Below, one piece after another: positions 8,191-16,003 of a stretch of DNA of 49,803 nt. This DNA comes from an uncultured Dorea sp. (GTDB taxonomy: Bacteria > Bacillota > Clostridia > Lachnospirales > Lachnospiraceae), in contig CAJTVY010000026.1 in assembly GCA_910579925.1 (NCBI GenBank), positions 1-49,803 on the forward strand, written 5' to 3'. Position numbers and translations under genes: made by a program. Within the stretch, counting starts at the first letter, position 1; the number at the start of each line of letters is the position of its first letter. The notes under the pieces were generated by a model. It worked only from the letters and a program-made list of their open reading frames with translations, was not told the origin of the DNA and searched no databases.

Positions 8191-9621
8191 ATGTCTGAAT
8201 GTTGTAAATGGGTGCAAAAGAAATCTGTACCAGAAAATTGTAAATACGCACAAAAGAAATGTAAAGGAGATGTGACGGCATTCCTAAGTCTGATTTTTAT
8301 TCTGCTGATCACTTTCGTCGGGGGTATCATGGAAAGTGCATCGATACAGCTTGCGAAAAATTATCGCAGGACGGATACAGACCGGGCGATGGAGTGTGTA
8401 TTTGCAGAATACCAGAAGGAACTTCTGGAAGAATACGATGTTTTTGCCCTGGATGGCAGTTATGAGACGGGAGATTATGCAGAAGAGAATGTGACGGATC
8501 GTCTGGATTATTACGAACAGGGCAAAGTGGAACATAAGATAGAGAGAATCCAGTTTCTGACAGACGATGGGTGCAGTGCGTTTCTTGGCCAGGTTGCCGC
8601 ATATATGGAGCATAGGTATGGGGCGGATGTCATGAAGGACATGCTGGAAACAACGTCTGTGTGGAAACAGCAGGATGCGAGGGCAGAGGATTATGCTAAG
8701 GAGGAAGATTTGTGGCAGAGACATATGGAGGGGTTACTTGCGGAAAATGAAAACGAACTTCCTCAGGAAGATAATCCGATTGCCCATGTAGGACAGTTGA
8801 AGAAGTCTCCGATACTGACGCTGGTAATGCCAAAAGATCATTCTGTGTCAGAAAAACGAACAGAAAGAAGGGATCTTTTAATCTCGCGGAACCGCAATCA
8901 GGGATCTGGAAGGTTCCCGGACGCTTCGGACAAGAGCAGGAATTTATCTTCTCTGATGTTCGGCGAGTATCTGCTGGAACACTTCTCAGACTTTACGGAT
9001 ACGGAACATACAAGAGCTCTGGACTATGAACTGGAGTATATTCTGGCAGGAAAAGAAAGTGATAAAGAGAATCTGGAGTCTGTAGTAAAAAAACTGCTGC
9101 TTCTAAGATTTGTCCCTAATTATGCATATATCCAGACAGACAGCGCTATGAAGGCAGAAGCCGAGGCGGCGGCAGCGACGTTGTGCACCCTTCTTGCGGT
9201 TCCGCCTATTACCGAGGCGGCCGCCCAGGGAATCCTTCTGGCATGGGCATATGGAGAATCCATTATGGATCTTCGGTCTTTACTGGAAGGAAACAGAGTG
9301 CCGCTGGTGAAATCAAAGGAGAGCTGGCAATTGCAGTTTTCAAGATTGCTTACACTGGGGACGGATGATGATCATAGTGAAGGGAGAGATCATGAAAATG
9401 GACTTGGCTATTCAGAATATCTCCGTATGCTGCTATTTCTGTCAAAAAAGGATGTGACTGCTTTGCGGACGCTTTCTATTATTGAACTGAATATGAGGAA
9501 GACTTACGGACAGCCATATTTTCGCGCAGACTTCTGTATAAGCAGGATGGAGATTCGTTCGGTCTGCAGGATGAGAAGAGGAATCCGTTATCAGTTTCAG
9601 ACATACTATGGTTATTGCTAA
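8191..9621 (+). CDS. DUF5702 tad-locus surface protein
   Basis: The 476-aa protein has a Cys/Lys-rich head, one membrane segment (about residues 29-50) and a long extracytoplasmic part typical of DUF5702 proteins in Lachnospiraceae tad loci. The head and TM resemble TadG-like proteins, in which the N-terminal helix docks with the pilus machine. Function is unknown; a minor pseudopilin or adhesin role is inferred from position. It starts six bases after the flp stop with little ribosome-site signal, so coupling is likely. Confidence 0.75.
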   Translation: MSECCKWVQKKSVPENCKYAQKKCKGDVTAFLSLIFILLITFVGGIMESASIQLAKNYRRTDTDRAMECVFAEYQKELLEEYDVFALDGSYETGDYAEENVTDRLDYYEQGKVEHKIERIQFLTDDGCSAFLGQVAAYMEHRYGADVMKDMLETTSVWKQQDARAEDYAKEEDLWQRHMEGLLAENENELPQEDNPIAHVGQLKKSPILTLVMPKDHSVSEKRTERRDLLISRNRNQGSGRFPDASDKSRNLSSLMFGEYLLEHFSDFTDTEHTRALDYELEYILAGKESDKENLESVVKKLLLLRFVPNYAYIQTDSAMKAEAEAAAATLCTLLAVPPITEAAAQGILLAWAYGESIMDLRSLLEGNRVPLVKSKESWQLQFSRLLTLGTDDDHSEGRDHENGLGYSEYLRMLLFLSKKDVTALRTLSIIELNMRKTYGQPYFRADFCISRMEIRSVCRMRRGIRYQFQTYYGYC

Positions 9622-9713
9622 AAGACGGATACAGATGCCCTTTCGGATATCAGAATATAATCCAGGAAAATCAGACAATAAAATGATAGAAAGAAAGGAG
9701 AAGGATTCGTACG

Positions 9714-10520
9714 ATGAAAAATAAAACACTCCCCTTACATTCGAAAGATTCTTATGCGTTCGAAAGGGTATCTGTATCCGCCTTTACAGAAGCCAGTATT
9801 ACGGTGGAGGCAGCTATGGCGGCGCCGGTATTCTTCCTTGCTGTAGTAAGCCTTTTGTATCTTATGGAAATCATGGCAGTACAGACTGCCATGCGCTGCG
9901 GCCTGCAGTATGCGGGAAAGAAGGCGGCAGAAGATTCCTGTATCGTCGCCGTGGTTAATCCTTCCCAGCTAGAACAGGACGTGGTGAATGCGGTTGGTGC
10001 AGAACGGTTAGATAGAAGCATTGTACTTGGGGGAAGCGGGGGAATCCGGTGCGACGGGTCAAGAATTTCTTCCAGTACAGGAATCGGGGAACTGACGGTA
10101 AAGTATGAAGTCCGTCTGCCGATTCCCATGTTCGGCGTATCACCGATTCAGTATCAGGAGAAGATGCGTATCAAAGCCTGGGTTGGCTATGAGAAGCCGG
10201 GATTTGATTCAGATCGAGAGGAGACGGTCTACGTTACAGAGACGGGAACAGTCTATCATAAGAATTATCACTGTACATATCTGGAGTTATCAATCCACAT
10301 GGTTCCTACGGGAAATATTGAGGATCTGCGAAACGAAAGCGGTGGAATATATTATCCATGTGAATATTGTATGAAAAGAAGAGGAAGTGGGATCTATATT
10401 ACTGATACAGGAAACCGGTATCATAATTCTCTGTCCTGCAGCGGGTTAAAACGGACGGTCTATGCGGTTTCCCTGTCAGAGGTTATTGGAAAGAGGGCGT
10501 GCTTAAGATGTGGACGATAA
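9714..10520 (+). CDS. TadE-like pseudopilin with two tandem His-Cys3 modules
   Basis: A 268-aa protein. Residues 24-60 are the TadE-type prepilin segment (FTEASITVEAAMAAPVFF) with the conserved Glu. The outer domain ends in two related units: VYVTETGTVYHKNYHC (172-187) with C216/C219, and IYITDTGNRYHNSLSC (227-242) with C263/C266. Each unit supplies one His and three Cys, the pattern of a zinc site. AAAGGAGAAGG precedes the ATG. The prepilin peptidase gene begins inside its end. The pseudopilin role is known for TadE; what the Cys modules do is unknown. Confidence 0.82.
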   Translation: MKNKTLPLHSKDSYAFERVSVSAFTEASITVEAAMAAPVFFLAVVSLLYLMEIMAVQTAMRCGLQYAGKKAAEDSCIVAVVNPSQLEQDVVNAVGAERLDRSIVLGGSGGIRCDGSRISSSTGIGELTVKYEVRLPIPMFGVSPIQYQEKMRIKAWVGYEKPGFDSDREETVYVTETGTVYHKNYHCTYLELSIHMVPTGNIEDLRNESGGIYYPCEYCMKRRGSGIYITDTGNRYHNSLSCSGLKRTVYAVSLSEVIGKRACLRCGR

Positions 10521-10945
10521 GCCGGGTAATCAGTATGGGGATTCTTGCAGGGGCGTCGATTGCAGATATACATTCCCGGAAGATCCCGGTGTATATTCTG
10601 ATATCTGGAAATCTGATGGCTCTTGGGTATCAGATCTTTATAGGAAAGGACAATATCTGGCTGATCTTAGGAGGAACCGGCATTGGATTATTATTTTTAT
10701 TGATCAGCAGGATTACACGGGAAGGAATGGGATACGGCGACAGTTGGTCGATCCTTATCCTGGGAATCTATCTTGGCGTGTGGAAGCTGTTAGAAGTCCT
10801 TTCGACGGCTTTTATGCTTCTTGGTGCGGCAGCAGTTATTTGTCTTGTCGGAAAGAAGATGTCCAGAAAGTACAGACTTCCGTTTCTTCCCTTTTTGGCG
10901 GCGGGCTATCTGTGCAGTATCCTTGCGGGAGGGATGTGTGTATGA
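10508..10945 (+). CDS. tadV: Prepilin peptidase, A24 family (TadV/CpaA)
   Basis: A 145-aa polytopic membrane aspartic protease that cuts leader peptides from Flp and TadE-like prepilins. The two catalytic Asp regions are visible: IADIHSRKIP near the N-terminus and GMGYGDSW (G-x-G-D) in the middle. The short form without a methylase domain is normal for tad loci. GAGGG at 10493 fits the ATG at 10508 better than the GTG at 10499. It overlaps the TadE-like gene by 13 nt, and its stop overlaps the next ATG. Confidence 0.88.
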   Translation: MWTISRVISMGILAGASIADIHSRKIPVYILISGNLMALGYQIFIGKDNIWLILGGTGIGLLFLLISRITREGMGYGDSWSILILGIYLGVWKLLEVLSTAFMLLGAAAVICLVGKKMSRKYRLPFLPFLAAGYLCSILAGGMCV

Positions 10946-11328
10946 AAAAGTATATGGTACGGGGAAGTATGACGGTAGAGATGTCGGTCCTTATGCCGAT
11001 GATTCTGTTTCTGATTATGGGATGTATTCTGGCAGTATTTTATTTTCATGACAAAAATATACTGTCGGGAACAGCGTATGAGACGGCTGTCGTGGGAAGT
11101 ACAAAAGCGCGGGATAAGAATGGAGTAAAACCAGGAGAGTTAGAGGCGCTCTTTCATCAGAGGGTGAAGGATAAATGTATTCTTCTTACCCGCACGCAGG
11201 TATCGGTTCAGATAGAAAAGGACGAGATTGAAGTAATAGCGGGAGGATCGAGAAGAAATATAAAAGTTTCGGTCATTAGAAGAGCCGCGATTACAGAGCC
11301 GGAGAAAAAAATCAGAAATCAGAGATAG
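10942..11328 (+). CDS. Second TadE/TadF-like pseudopilin
   Basis: This 128-aa protein has a TadE-type hydrophobic N-terminal segment (GSMTVEMSVLMPMILFLIMG) with the conserved Glu five residues into the helix, then a small outer domain. The ATG at 10942 overlaps the tadV stop as ATGA. A much longer reading frame extends upstream to 10510, but it runs over tadV in another frame and is not the gene. Probably a minor pilus subunit matured by TadV. Confidence 0.82.
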   Translation: MKKYMVRGSMTVEMSVLMPMILFLIMGCILAVFYFHDKNILSGTAYETAVVGSTKARDKNGVKPGELEALFHQRVKDKCILLTRTQVSVQIEKDEIEVIAGGSRRNIKVSVIRRAAITEPEKKIRNQR

Positions 11329-11349
11329 AAAAGAGGAGCAGAAAGAGAG

Positions 11350-12087
11350 ATGGAACGCAAGATCACGATTGAAGAAGAGGTTTTTTATAAGGAAGACTAC
11401 CAGATTCGTATGCTGAAGGCAAACAATCTGAGAGGTATATTGAAGATGGGCGGCAGGGGAATGAACGAGAACAGTTATTATGATTATGACGTCAGTGGGA
11501 AGATTTCGATGAAAGCAATGTTTACAAGAAGTAAAATAGGTGCAAAAGACATAAAAATGTTTCTTAGAGATTTTAGAAATGTAGTCAGGGAGGTAGAAAC
11601 TTTTTTGTTGAATATCCATTGTATTCTATTGAAGCCTGAGTATATTTTTTATGAAGGCGGAAAATATTTCTTCTGTTATTATCCATTAGCGCAGCAGGAT
11701 TTGTGGAATGAATTTCATGAATTAACAGAATATTATGTGAAGCAGGCGGATTATCAGGATCAGGAATGTATTCGTATGGTGTTTCTGTTAAATAAAAAGA
11801 CGATGGATGAGAATTATAGCCTGGAGAAGCTGGCAGCGGAATGTCTGAAGGCAGAGCGGGAAGATGAAAATGTGGAGAAACAAAATACGAACAGAGATGA
11901 TAAAGTTGATGAAGAGGAGGATGAGGGAAAGGAAAGAGAAGGGATTATAGAGTGCGAGATGGGAGGTTCGGTTATGCGGGAGACGGATCATTTATGGTCG
12001 CCGGTGAAAAGACTTCTGAATAAGCGGCGAAAATCCAGATGGGGAGATTGGGATGGATTGCATATTGAAGAAGAGGATTTTTCATAA
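11350..12087 (+). CDS. DUF6382 protein, last gene of the tad operon
   Basis: A 245-aa cytoplasmic protein with a DUF6382-type N-terminal region (about residues 1-165) and a highly charged tail. As I know the family, DUF6382 is often followed by a C-terminal FHA phosphopeptide-binding domain. Here the tail stops after a linker-like KRLLNKRRKSRWGDWD segment with no FHA domain, so it looks short. AGAGGAGCAG lies upstream of the ATG. Position suggests an accessory or regulatory factor of the pilus machine. Confidence 0.72.
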   Translation: MERKITIEEEVFYKEDYQIRMLKANNLRGILKMGGRGMNENSYYDYDVSGKISMKAMFTRSKIGAKDIKMFLRDFRNVVREVETFLLNIHCILLKPEYIFYEGGKYFFCYYPLAQQDLWNEFHELTEYYVKQADYQDQECIRMVFLLNKKTMDENYSLEKLAAECLKAEREDENVEKQNTNRDDKVDEEEDEGKEREGIIECEMGGSVMRETDHLWSPVKRLLNKRRKSRWGDWDGLHIEEEDFS

Positions 12088-12170
12088 AATGTGATAATGA
12101 CTTTGTGATTTATATATGTTACAATATTTTGGAAAATAATGGAAAGTACAATAAAATTAAATGATTCATG

Positions 12171-12199
12171 TTACTATATCTGGAAAAATATGGTATACT
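12171..12199 (+). promoter_or_regulatory. Candidate promoter of the rhomboid gene
   Basis: TATACT preceded by TGG lies about 40 nt before the GTG start. The -35 (TTACTA at 17 nt) is poor. If used, it rules out the longer in-frame ATG start at 12139 and makes the rhomboid gene separable from the tad operon. Confidence 0.4.
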
Positions 12200-12237
12200 A
12201 TGCAGGAATAACGAGAAATATACTAGAAGGTGGACAG

Positions 12238-12855
12238 GTGATACATGAAAAAAGAATAGCGGCGCCTTGTACTGTCTTATTGGCGGCGGTGAACCTTATC
12301 GTTTTCTTCGTGCTTACGACGCAGGGAATGACAGAGGATGGGAAGTTTTTACTGGAACATGGGGCTATGTACGTTCCTAAGGTGTTGGAGGAGGGAGAGT
12401 ATTACCGTTTGTTTACCAGTATGTTTCTGCATTTTGGATTTGAGCATCTGATGAATAATATGGTAACGCTGGTACTGATTGGATGGAATCTGGAGATAGA
12501 GATCGGTAAAGTTAAACTTCTGTTGATTTATATACTCAGCGGACTGGGAGGTAATGTCTTGTCTGCCTGGTATGAATTCCGGACAGGAGACTATGCTATA
12601 TCGGCAGGGGCATCGGGAGCTATCTTCGGACTCATAGGTGCATTATTGTATGTTGCGATGCGTAACCATGGAAAAATCGGAGAGATCTACGGCAGAAGAA
12701 TTGTATTTATGATTATCATCAGCCTGTATTATGGTTTTTCCAGCAGCGGCGTAGATAATATGGCGCACATCGGCGGTCTGGTAACAGGATTTTTGTCAGG
12801 GCTTCTGTTGTATTGGAAGCATAACGGTAAAGACAGATCCATTACCGGGTTCTGA
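12238..12855 (+). CDS. Rhomboid family intramembrane serine protease
   Basis: This protein has 205 residues with six or so membrane helices. The catalytic dyad is S126 in GASGAIFG and H177 in NMAHIGG; the HLMNNM segment in helix 2 supplies the oxyanion-hole His/Asn. I chose GTG at 12238 because AGAAGGTGG precedes it and the family-like sequence begins there; an ATG at 12139 adds 33 unconvincing residues. Rhomboids cut single-pass membrane proteins. It follows the tad operon closely, so a pilus-linked substrate is possible but only inferred. Its last 60 bases overlap the convergent kinase gene. Confidence 0.88.
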   Translation: MIHEKRIAAPCTVLLAAVNLIVFFVLTTQGMTEDGKFLLEHGAMYVPKVLEEGEYYRLFTSMFLHFGFEHLMNNMVTLVLIGWNLEIEIGKVKLLLIYILSGLGGNVLSAWYEFRTGDYAISAGASGAIFGLIGALLYVAMRNHGKIGEIYGRRIVFMIIISLYYGFSSSGVDNMAHIGGLVTGFLSGLLLYWKHNGKDRSITGF

Positions 12856-13548
12856 TTCTACATGAATGGACCCTCCGTGTGTCTCAATGATTCGTCTGGT
12901 AATGGCGAGTCCAAGGCCGGTTCCGTTTTTCTTATGTGTCACGAAGGGGGCAAAGATGTTAGGAACATCCTTGGAAGGAATTCCGGAGCCGTTATCTGCA
13001 ATTGAGATATAGATTTTCTGATCTTTCAATTGTGCATCCAGACGGATCGTAGGAATTTCTGAATCTGGGCGTGATAGGACGGCATCTTTTGCATTCCCAA
13101 GAAGATTCAGAAGCGTCTGTTTCAGTTTCACAGAATCTGCCATGATGGGTGGAAGGTCAGGGGCGATCCTGGAGGTGAATTCGATATCGTTATCCAGAAT
13201 AGACGAAGCGAACGACAAGACGAGGTTCTTGAGGAATGTAATGGTATCAATTCTGGCGATGGACAGTTTTTCACTATTGTTGTAAGATGAAAGTTCCTCT
13301 AAAAGCTTCGTCATATATTCGATATCTTGATGCATGGAATCCCAGTAGTGGAAATCCAGAACTTCGGGGTGTTGTGATTCAATTAATTGAAGCGTACTGT
13401 ATACAAGCGTTAAAGGATTTCTTATTTCGTGGCTGATAGCGCTGACTTCCATACGATGAGACTCCAGAAGTCTTGTAAGGAGTTCCCTTTTCTCAGAACT
13501 TTCTGCCATGATTTGCTGCAATTTGTCGTAATCTGTTGCTGAAAACAT
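12796..13548 (-). CDS. Soluble orphan sensor histidine kinase
   Basis: A 250-aa kinase without membrane segments or an obvious sensor domain. The H-box is ISHEIRNPL with H40, the N-box has N152 (LLNLLGNAKDAV), the G1 box is DNGSGIP (185-191) and the G2 box is GTGLGL (209-214), so HisKA and HATPase domains are complete. The class resembles NtrB/KinB-like sporulation or nitrogen kinases. No response regulator is adjacent, so the partner is unknown. GGGCGGT precedes the ATG. The 3' end overlaps the rhomboid gene on the other strand. Confidence 0.87.
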   Translation of the reverse strand: MFSATDYDKLQQIMAESSEKRELLTRLLESHRMEVSAISHEIRNPLTLVYSTLQLIESQHPEVLDFHYWDSMHQDIEYMTKLLEELSSYNNSEKLSIARIDTITFLKNLVLSFASSILDNDIEFTSRIAPDLPPIMADSVKLKQTLLNLLGNAKDAVLSRPDSEIPTIRLDAQLKDQKIYISIADNGSGIPSKDVPNIFAPFVTHKKNGTGLGLAITRRIIETHGGSIHVESEPGNGSVFTVMLPIQQKP

Positions 13549-13575
13549 AGTATTTACCGCCCTTTCTGAATTAAC

Positions 13576-13604
13576 AGTTTAGCATTGGCGGATGAAATAA
13601 TCAA
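13576..13604 (-). promoter_or_regulatory. Candidate sigma-A promoter of the histidine kinase gene
   Basis: On the minus strand, TTGATT, a 17-nt spacer and TAAACT lie about 30 nt before the kinase start. It shares the short divergent gap with the HIT gene. Confidence 0.5.
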
Positions 13605-13634
13605 TTATTATTTTTAAGAAAGGATGATTTAGAT

Positions 13635-14042
13635 ATGAAGGACGAGAACTGTATATTCTGTAAACTTGCGAACGGCGATATACCTACGGCTACTTTATAT
13701 GAGGATGAAGAGTTTAGAGTCATTCTTGATGTAAGTCCGGCTTCGAAGGGACATGCACTGATCCTGCCCAAAGAACATTATGCTGATCTGTACGAGCTTG
13801 ACGATGGATTAGCTGCGAAAGTGATGGTATTGGCAAAGAAGATGATTACGAAGCTTACAGATGTTCTTGGCTGTGACGGTTATAATATTGTACAGAATAA
13901 CAAAGAGGCGGCCGGACAGACGGTGTTTCATTTCCATCTTCACATGATTCCAAGGTATCAGAATGATGGCGTGGGATTGGGATGGAAGATGGGAAAGCTG
14001 ACGGATGAGGACAAAGAGGAATTACTGGCCAAGATAAAATAG
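13635..14042 (+). CDS. HIT family nucleotide hydrolase
   Basis: A 135-aa HIT protein with the active-site motif HFHLHMIPR (about residues 97-105) and the CIFCK N-terminal segment that in many homologues joins a zinc site. The family hydrolyses nucleoside phosphoramidates or dinucleotide tags such as AMP-lysine or AppppA; the exact substrate cannot be read from sequence. AAAGGATGA precedes the ATG. The sigma factor gene follows after 30 nt and may be co-transcribed. Confidence 0.9.
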   Translation: MKDENCIFCKLANGDIPTATLYEDEEFRVILDVSPASKGHALILPKEHYADLYELDDGLAAKVMVLAKKMITKLTDVLGCDGYNIVQNNKEAAGQTVFHFHLHMIPRYQNDGVGLGWKMGKLTDEDKEELLAKIK

Positions 14043-14072
14043 TTTATTTAGGAAGCAAAGGATGAGAAGTAA

Positions 14073-14633
14073 GTGGAAGCTGAGTTAATTACAAAAGCAG
14101 ACTTCAAGGTAATATACGATGAAAATATTGAGCTGGTATACAAGGTGGCAGTAAAATATTCCGGGAATCATCATACGGCAGAAGAAATTGTACAGAATGT
14201 TTTTATGAACTTTTATATAAATATGGAGAATGTAAAAAAAGGAGCAGCCAGGTCATGGCTGCTTCTGACGACAAAAAATCTGGCGCTGAATATGAAAAGA
14301 GATCGTGATCGAGAATGTCTGATGGAAGAAGTGGAGGGTGAGTTCGAGGTACGTCTTTCAAAATCAGTGGAGAACCCGGAGGATTCTTATGTAAGGAAGA
14401 TGAAAAACCAGCAGTTTGCAGAATTGGAGAAGGGAATATTTGATGCTTTGTATGAGAAGAATCCCAGATGGTATGAAGCCATTACGATTACCTATGTATT
14501 GGAAAAGCCGCAGAACGAAGTTGCGGAAAATATGGAAGTGACGCTGGAAGTGCTGCAGGCTATATTGTATCGGGCAAAGAAATGGATACGCAAGAATTAC
14601 GCAGAGGAGTATGCTCACTTGAATAAAGCGTAA
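14073..14633 (+). CDS. ECF-like sigma-70 family sigma factor
   Basis: A 186-aa protein with a region 2 segment (YKVAVKYSGNHHTAEEIVQNVF) and a region 4 helix-turn-helix near residues 140-175. It lacks regions 1 and 3, as in ECF sigmas. The start is GTG at 14073; AAAGGA lies upstream at a slightly long distance. A strong terminator follows. Its likely membrane partner, the DUF4367 protein at 16004, lies beyond murG, which points the other way; that pairing is inferred. Confidence 0.8.
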   Translation: MEAELITKADFKVIYDENIELVYKVAVKYSGNHHTAEEIVQNVFMNFYINMENVKKGAARSWLLLTTKNLALNMKRDRDRECLMEEVEGEFEVRLSKSVENPEDSYVRKMKNQQFAELEKGIFDALYEKNPRWYEAITITYVLEKPQNEVAENMEVTLEVLQAILYRAKKWIRKNYAEEYAHLNKA

Positions 14634-14665
14634 AACAGGTGCCGGTACTGACACCTGTTTTATAA
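14632..14665 (+). terminator. Terminator of the HIT / sigma factor unit
   Basis: A 10-bp stem AAAACAGGTG / CACCTGTTTT with a 10-nt loop begins at the sigma factor stop codon. The right arm ends in T's. Confidence 0.8.
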
Positions 14666-14712
14666 ATTTTATAGAAATTACAGACTTACAGGCACGTTGC
14701 GCTGCATGCTAT

Positions 14713-14745
14713 GGGGACGGGGGTACTTCATCCCCAAAGTGTACC
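14713..14745. repeat. G/C-rich REP-like palindromic unit
   Basis: A GGGGACGGGGGTAC block is followed by TCCCC and AAGTGTACC, giving two alternative hairpins (GGGG/CCCC and GGTAC-TT/AAGTGTACC). Its composition differs from its surroundings. It resembles repeat units I associate with REP-type transposases in Clostridia, but no such transposase is in the window. Confidence 0.35.
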
Positions 14746-14774
14746 TTGATAGCGACATTTTACGACAATATGTT

Positions 14775-15842
14775 CTATTTGTTTGCGGCGGTTTCAATCA
14801 GGTCTATGATGGTATCAATGGAATTCTGCTGAGGAGAATTCTTCATGGCGTCTATGTAAGTGTTCCTGTTCTTATATAATGTCATAATGGAATTCAGAAG
14901 TTCTTCCTTAGTGAGGGCTTCTTCTTCCAGAACGACACTATAGCCCTGGCGTTCAAATGAACGGGCGTTCAGAATCTGGTCGCCGCGGCTTGCATTGACA
15001 GAAAGAGGAATCAGCAGATTCGGCTTATGGAGGGCAAGCAGTTCACAGATGGCGTTGGCCCCAGCTCTGGATATTACGATATCTGTTAAGGCAAAGAGAT
15101 CTTTTAATTCTTCTTTGACGTATTCAAACTGGGCATAGCCTTCCAGATTGTGAAGTGATTCGTCAAGCTTTCCTTTGCCGCAGAGGTGGATGACCTGGAA
15201 CGTCTCAAGAAGTTCGGGAAGTACGCCGCGTACTGCTTCGTTGACGGCAACGGAGCCAAGACTTCCTCCGACCACCATGATTACAGGTTTGTCGGAAGTA
15301 AACTTAAGGAATTCTTTTGCCTTGAATTTGTCGCCGGACAATAATTCCTGACGGATCGGAGAACCTGTCAGTATAGCCTTTCCTTCGGGAAGATGGGTCA
15401 GCGTCTCCGGGAAATTACAGCAGACTTTGGTTGCGGAAGGAATGGACAGCTTGTTCGCAAGACCAGGAGTCATGTCAGATTCATGAATAATGGTTGGTAC
15501 ATGACGGCCTTTGCCAGCCAGTACGACAGGAACAGAGACAAAGCCGCCCTTGGAAAAGATGACGTCAGGATTCAGTATCTTCACCAGTTTTTTTGCTTCG
15601 CCTAATCCCTTGATTACGCGAAAAGGATCCGTAAAATTCTGGATGCTGAAGTAACGGCGCAATTTTCCAGAGGATATTCCATGATATGGAATTCCAAACT
15701 GCTCGATCAGTTCTTTTTCTATACCATGGTAGGAACCGATATAGTGGATATCATATTGTAGTTCTTTAAGCCGCGGCAAAAGGGCGATATTAGGTGTTAC
15801 GTGGCCTGCGGTGCCACCGCCGGTTAAGATGATGCGTTTCAT
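14775..15842 (-). CDS. murG: MurG, lipid II-forming GlcNAc transferase
   Basis: Transfers GlcNAc from UDP-GlcNAc to lipid I, giving lipid II, at the inner face of the membrane. The 355-aa protein has the N-terminal GGGTAGHVTP loop, the HESDMTPGLANK acceptor-side loop and the C-terminal donor-site region (VVGGSLGS, ISRAGANAICE). GGGAGGTC lies upstream of the ATG. It stands alone, away from any division and cell wall cluster. Whether a second murG exists elsewhere cannot be judged here. Confidence 0.95.
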   Translation of the reverse strand: MKRIILTGGGTAGHVTPNIALLPRLKELQYDIHYIGSYHGIEKELIEQFGIPYHGISSGKLRRYFSIQNFTDPFRVIKGLGEAKKLVKILNPDVIFSKGGFVSVPVVLAGKGRHVPTIIHESDMTPGLANKLSIPSATKVCCNFPETLTHLPEGKAILTGSPIRQELLSGDKFKAKEFLKFTSDKPVIMVVGGSLGSVAVNEAVRGVLPELLETFQVIHLCGKGKLDESLHNLEGYAQFEYVKEELKDLFALTDIVISRAGANAICELLALHKPNLLIPLSVNASRGDQILNARSFERQGYSVVLEEEALTKEELLNSIMTLYKNRNTYIDAMKNSPQQNSIDTIIDLIETAANK

Positions 15843-15905
15843 AATGACCTCCCAATCTTGTTAAAGGATAGAACTATGTCTGTACGACATATCTGTTATA
15901 ATTAT

Positions 15906-15933
15906 ATTATACGTTTACAAGTGATTTGGTCAA
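15906..15933 (-). promoter_or_regulatory. Sigma-A promoter of murG
   Basis: On the minus strand, TTGACC, a 16-nt spacer and a perfect TATAAT lie about 65 nt before murG. The block covers the longest possible start of the DUF4367 gene, which supports the later start chosen for that gene. Confidence 0.65.
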
Positions 15934-16003
15934 GAGAAAGAAGAAGATTTTGAGTTACACCAAGAGCAATATAGAAGACCGCATATATTTAACGAGAGGT
16001 ATA

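Noticed and set aside
8191..9713. Frameshift at the end of the DUF5702 gene (a second frame stays open to about 9683)
   Set aside because: The first frame already ends in a family-like YQFQTYYGY segment; the extension is short and unlike anything I know.
10510..10941. Upstream extension of the second TadE-like frame
   Set aside because: It overlaps the prepilin peptidase in another frame; the protein-like part begins only at ATG 10942, which overlaps the peptidase stop.
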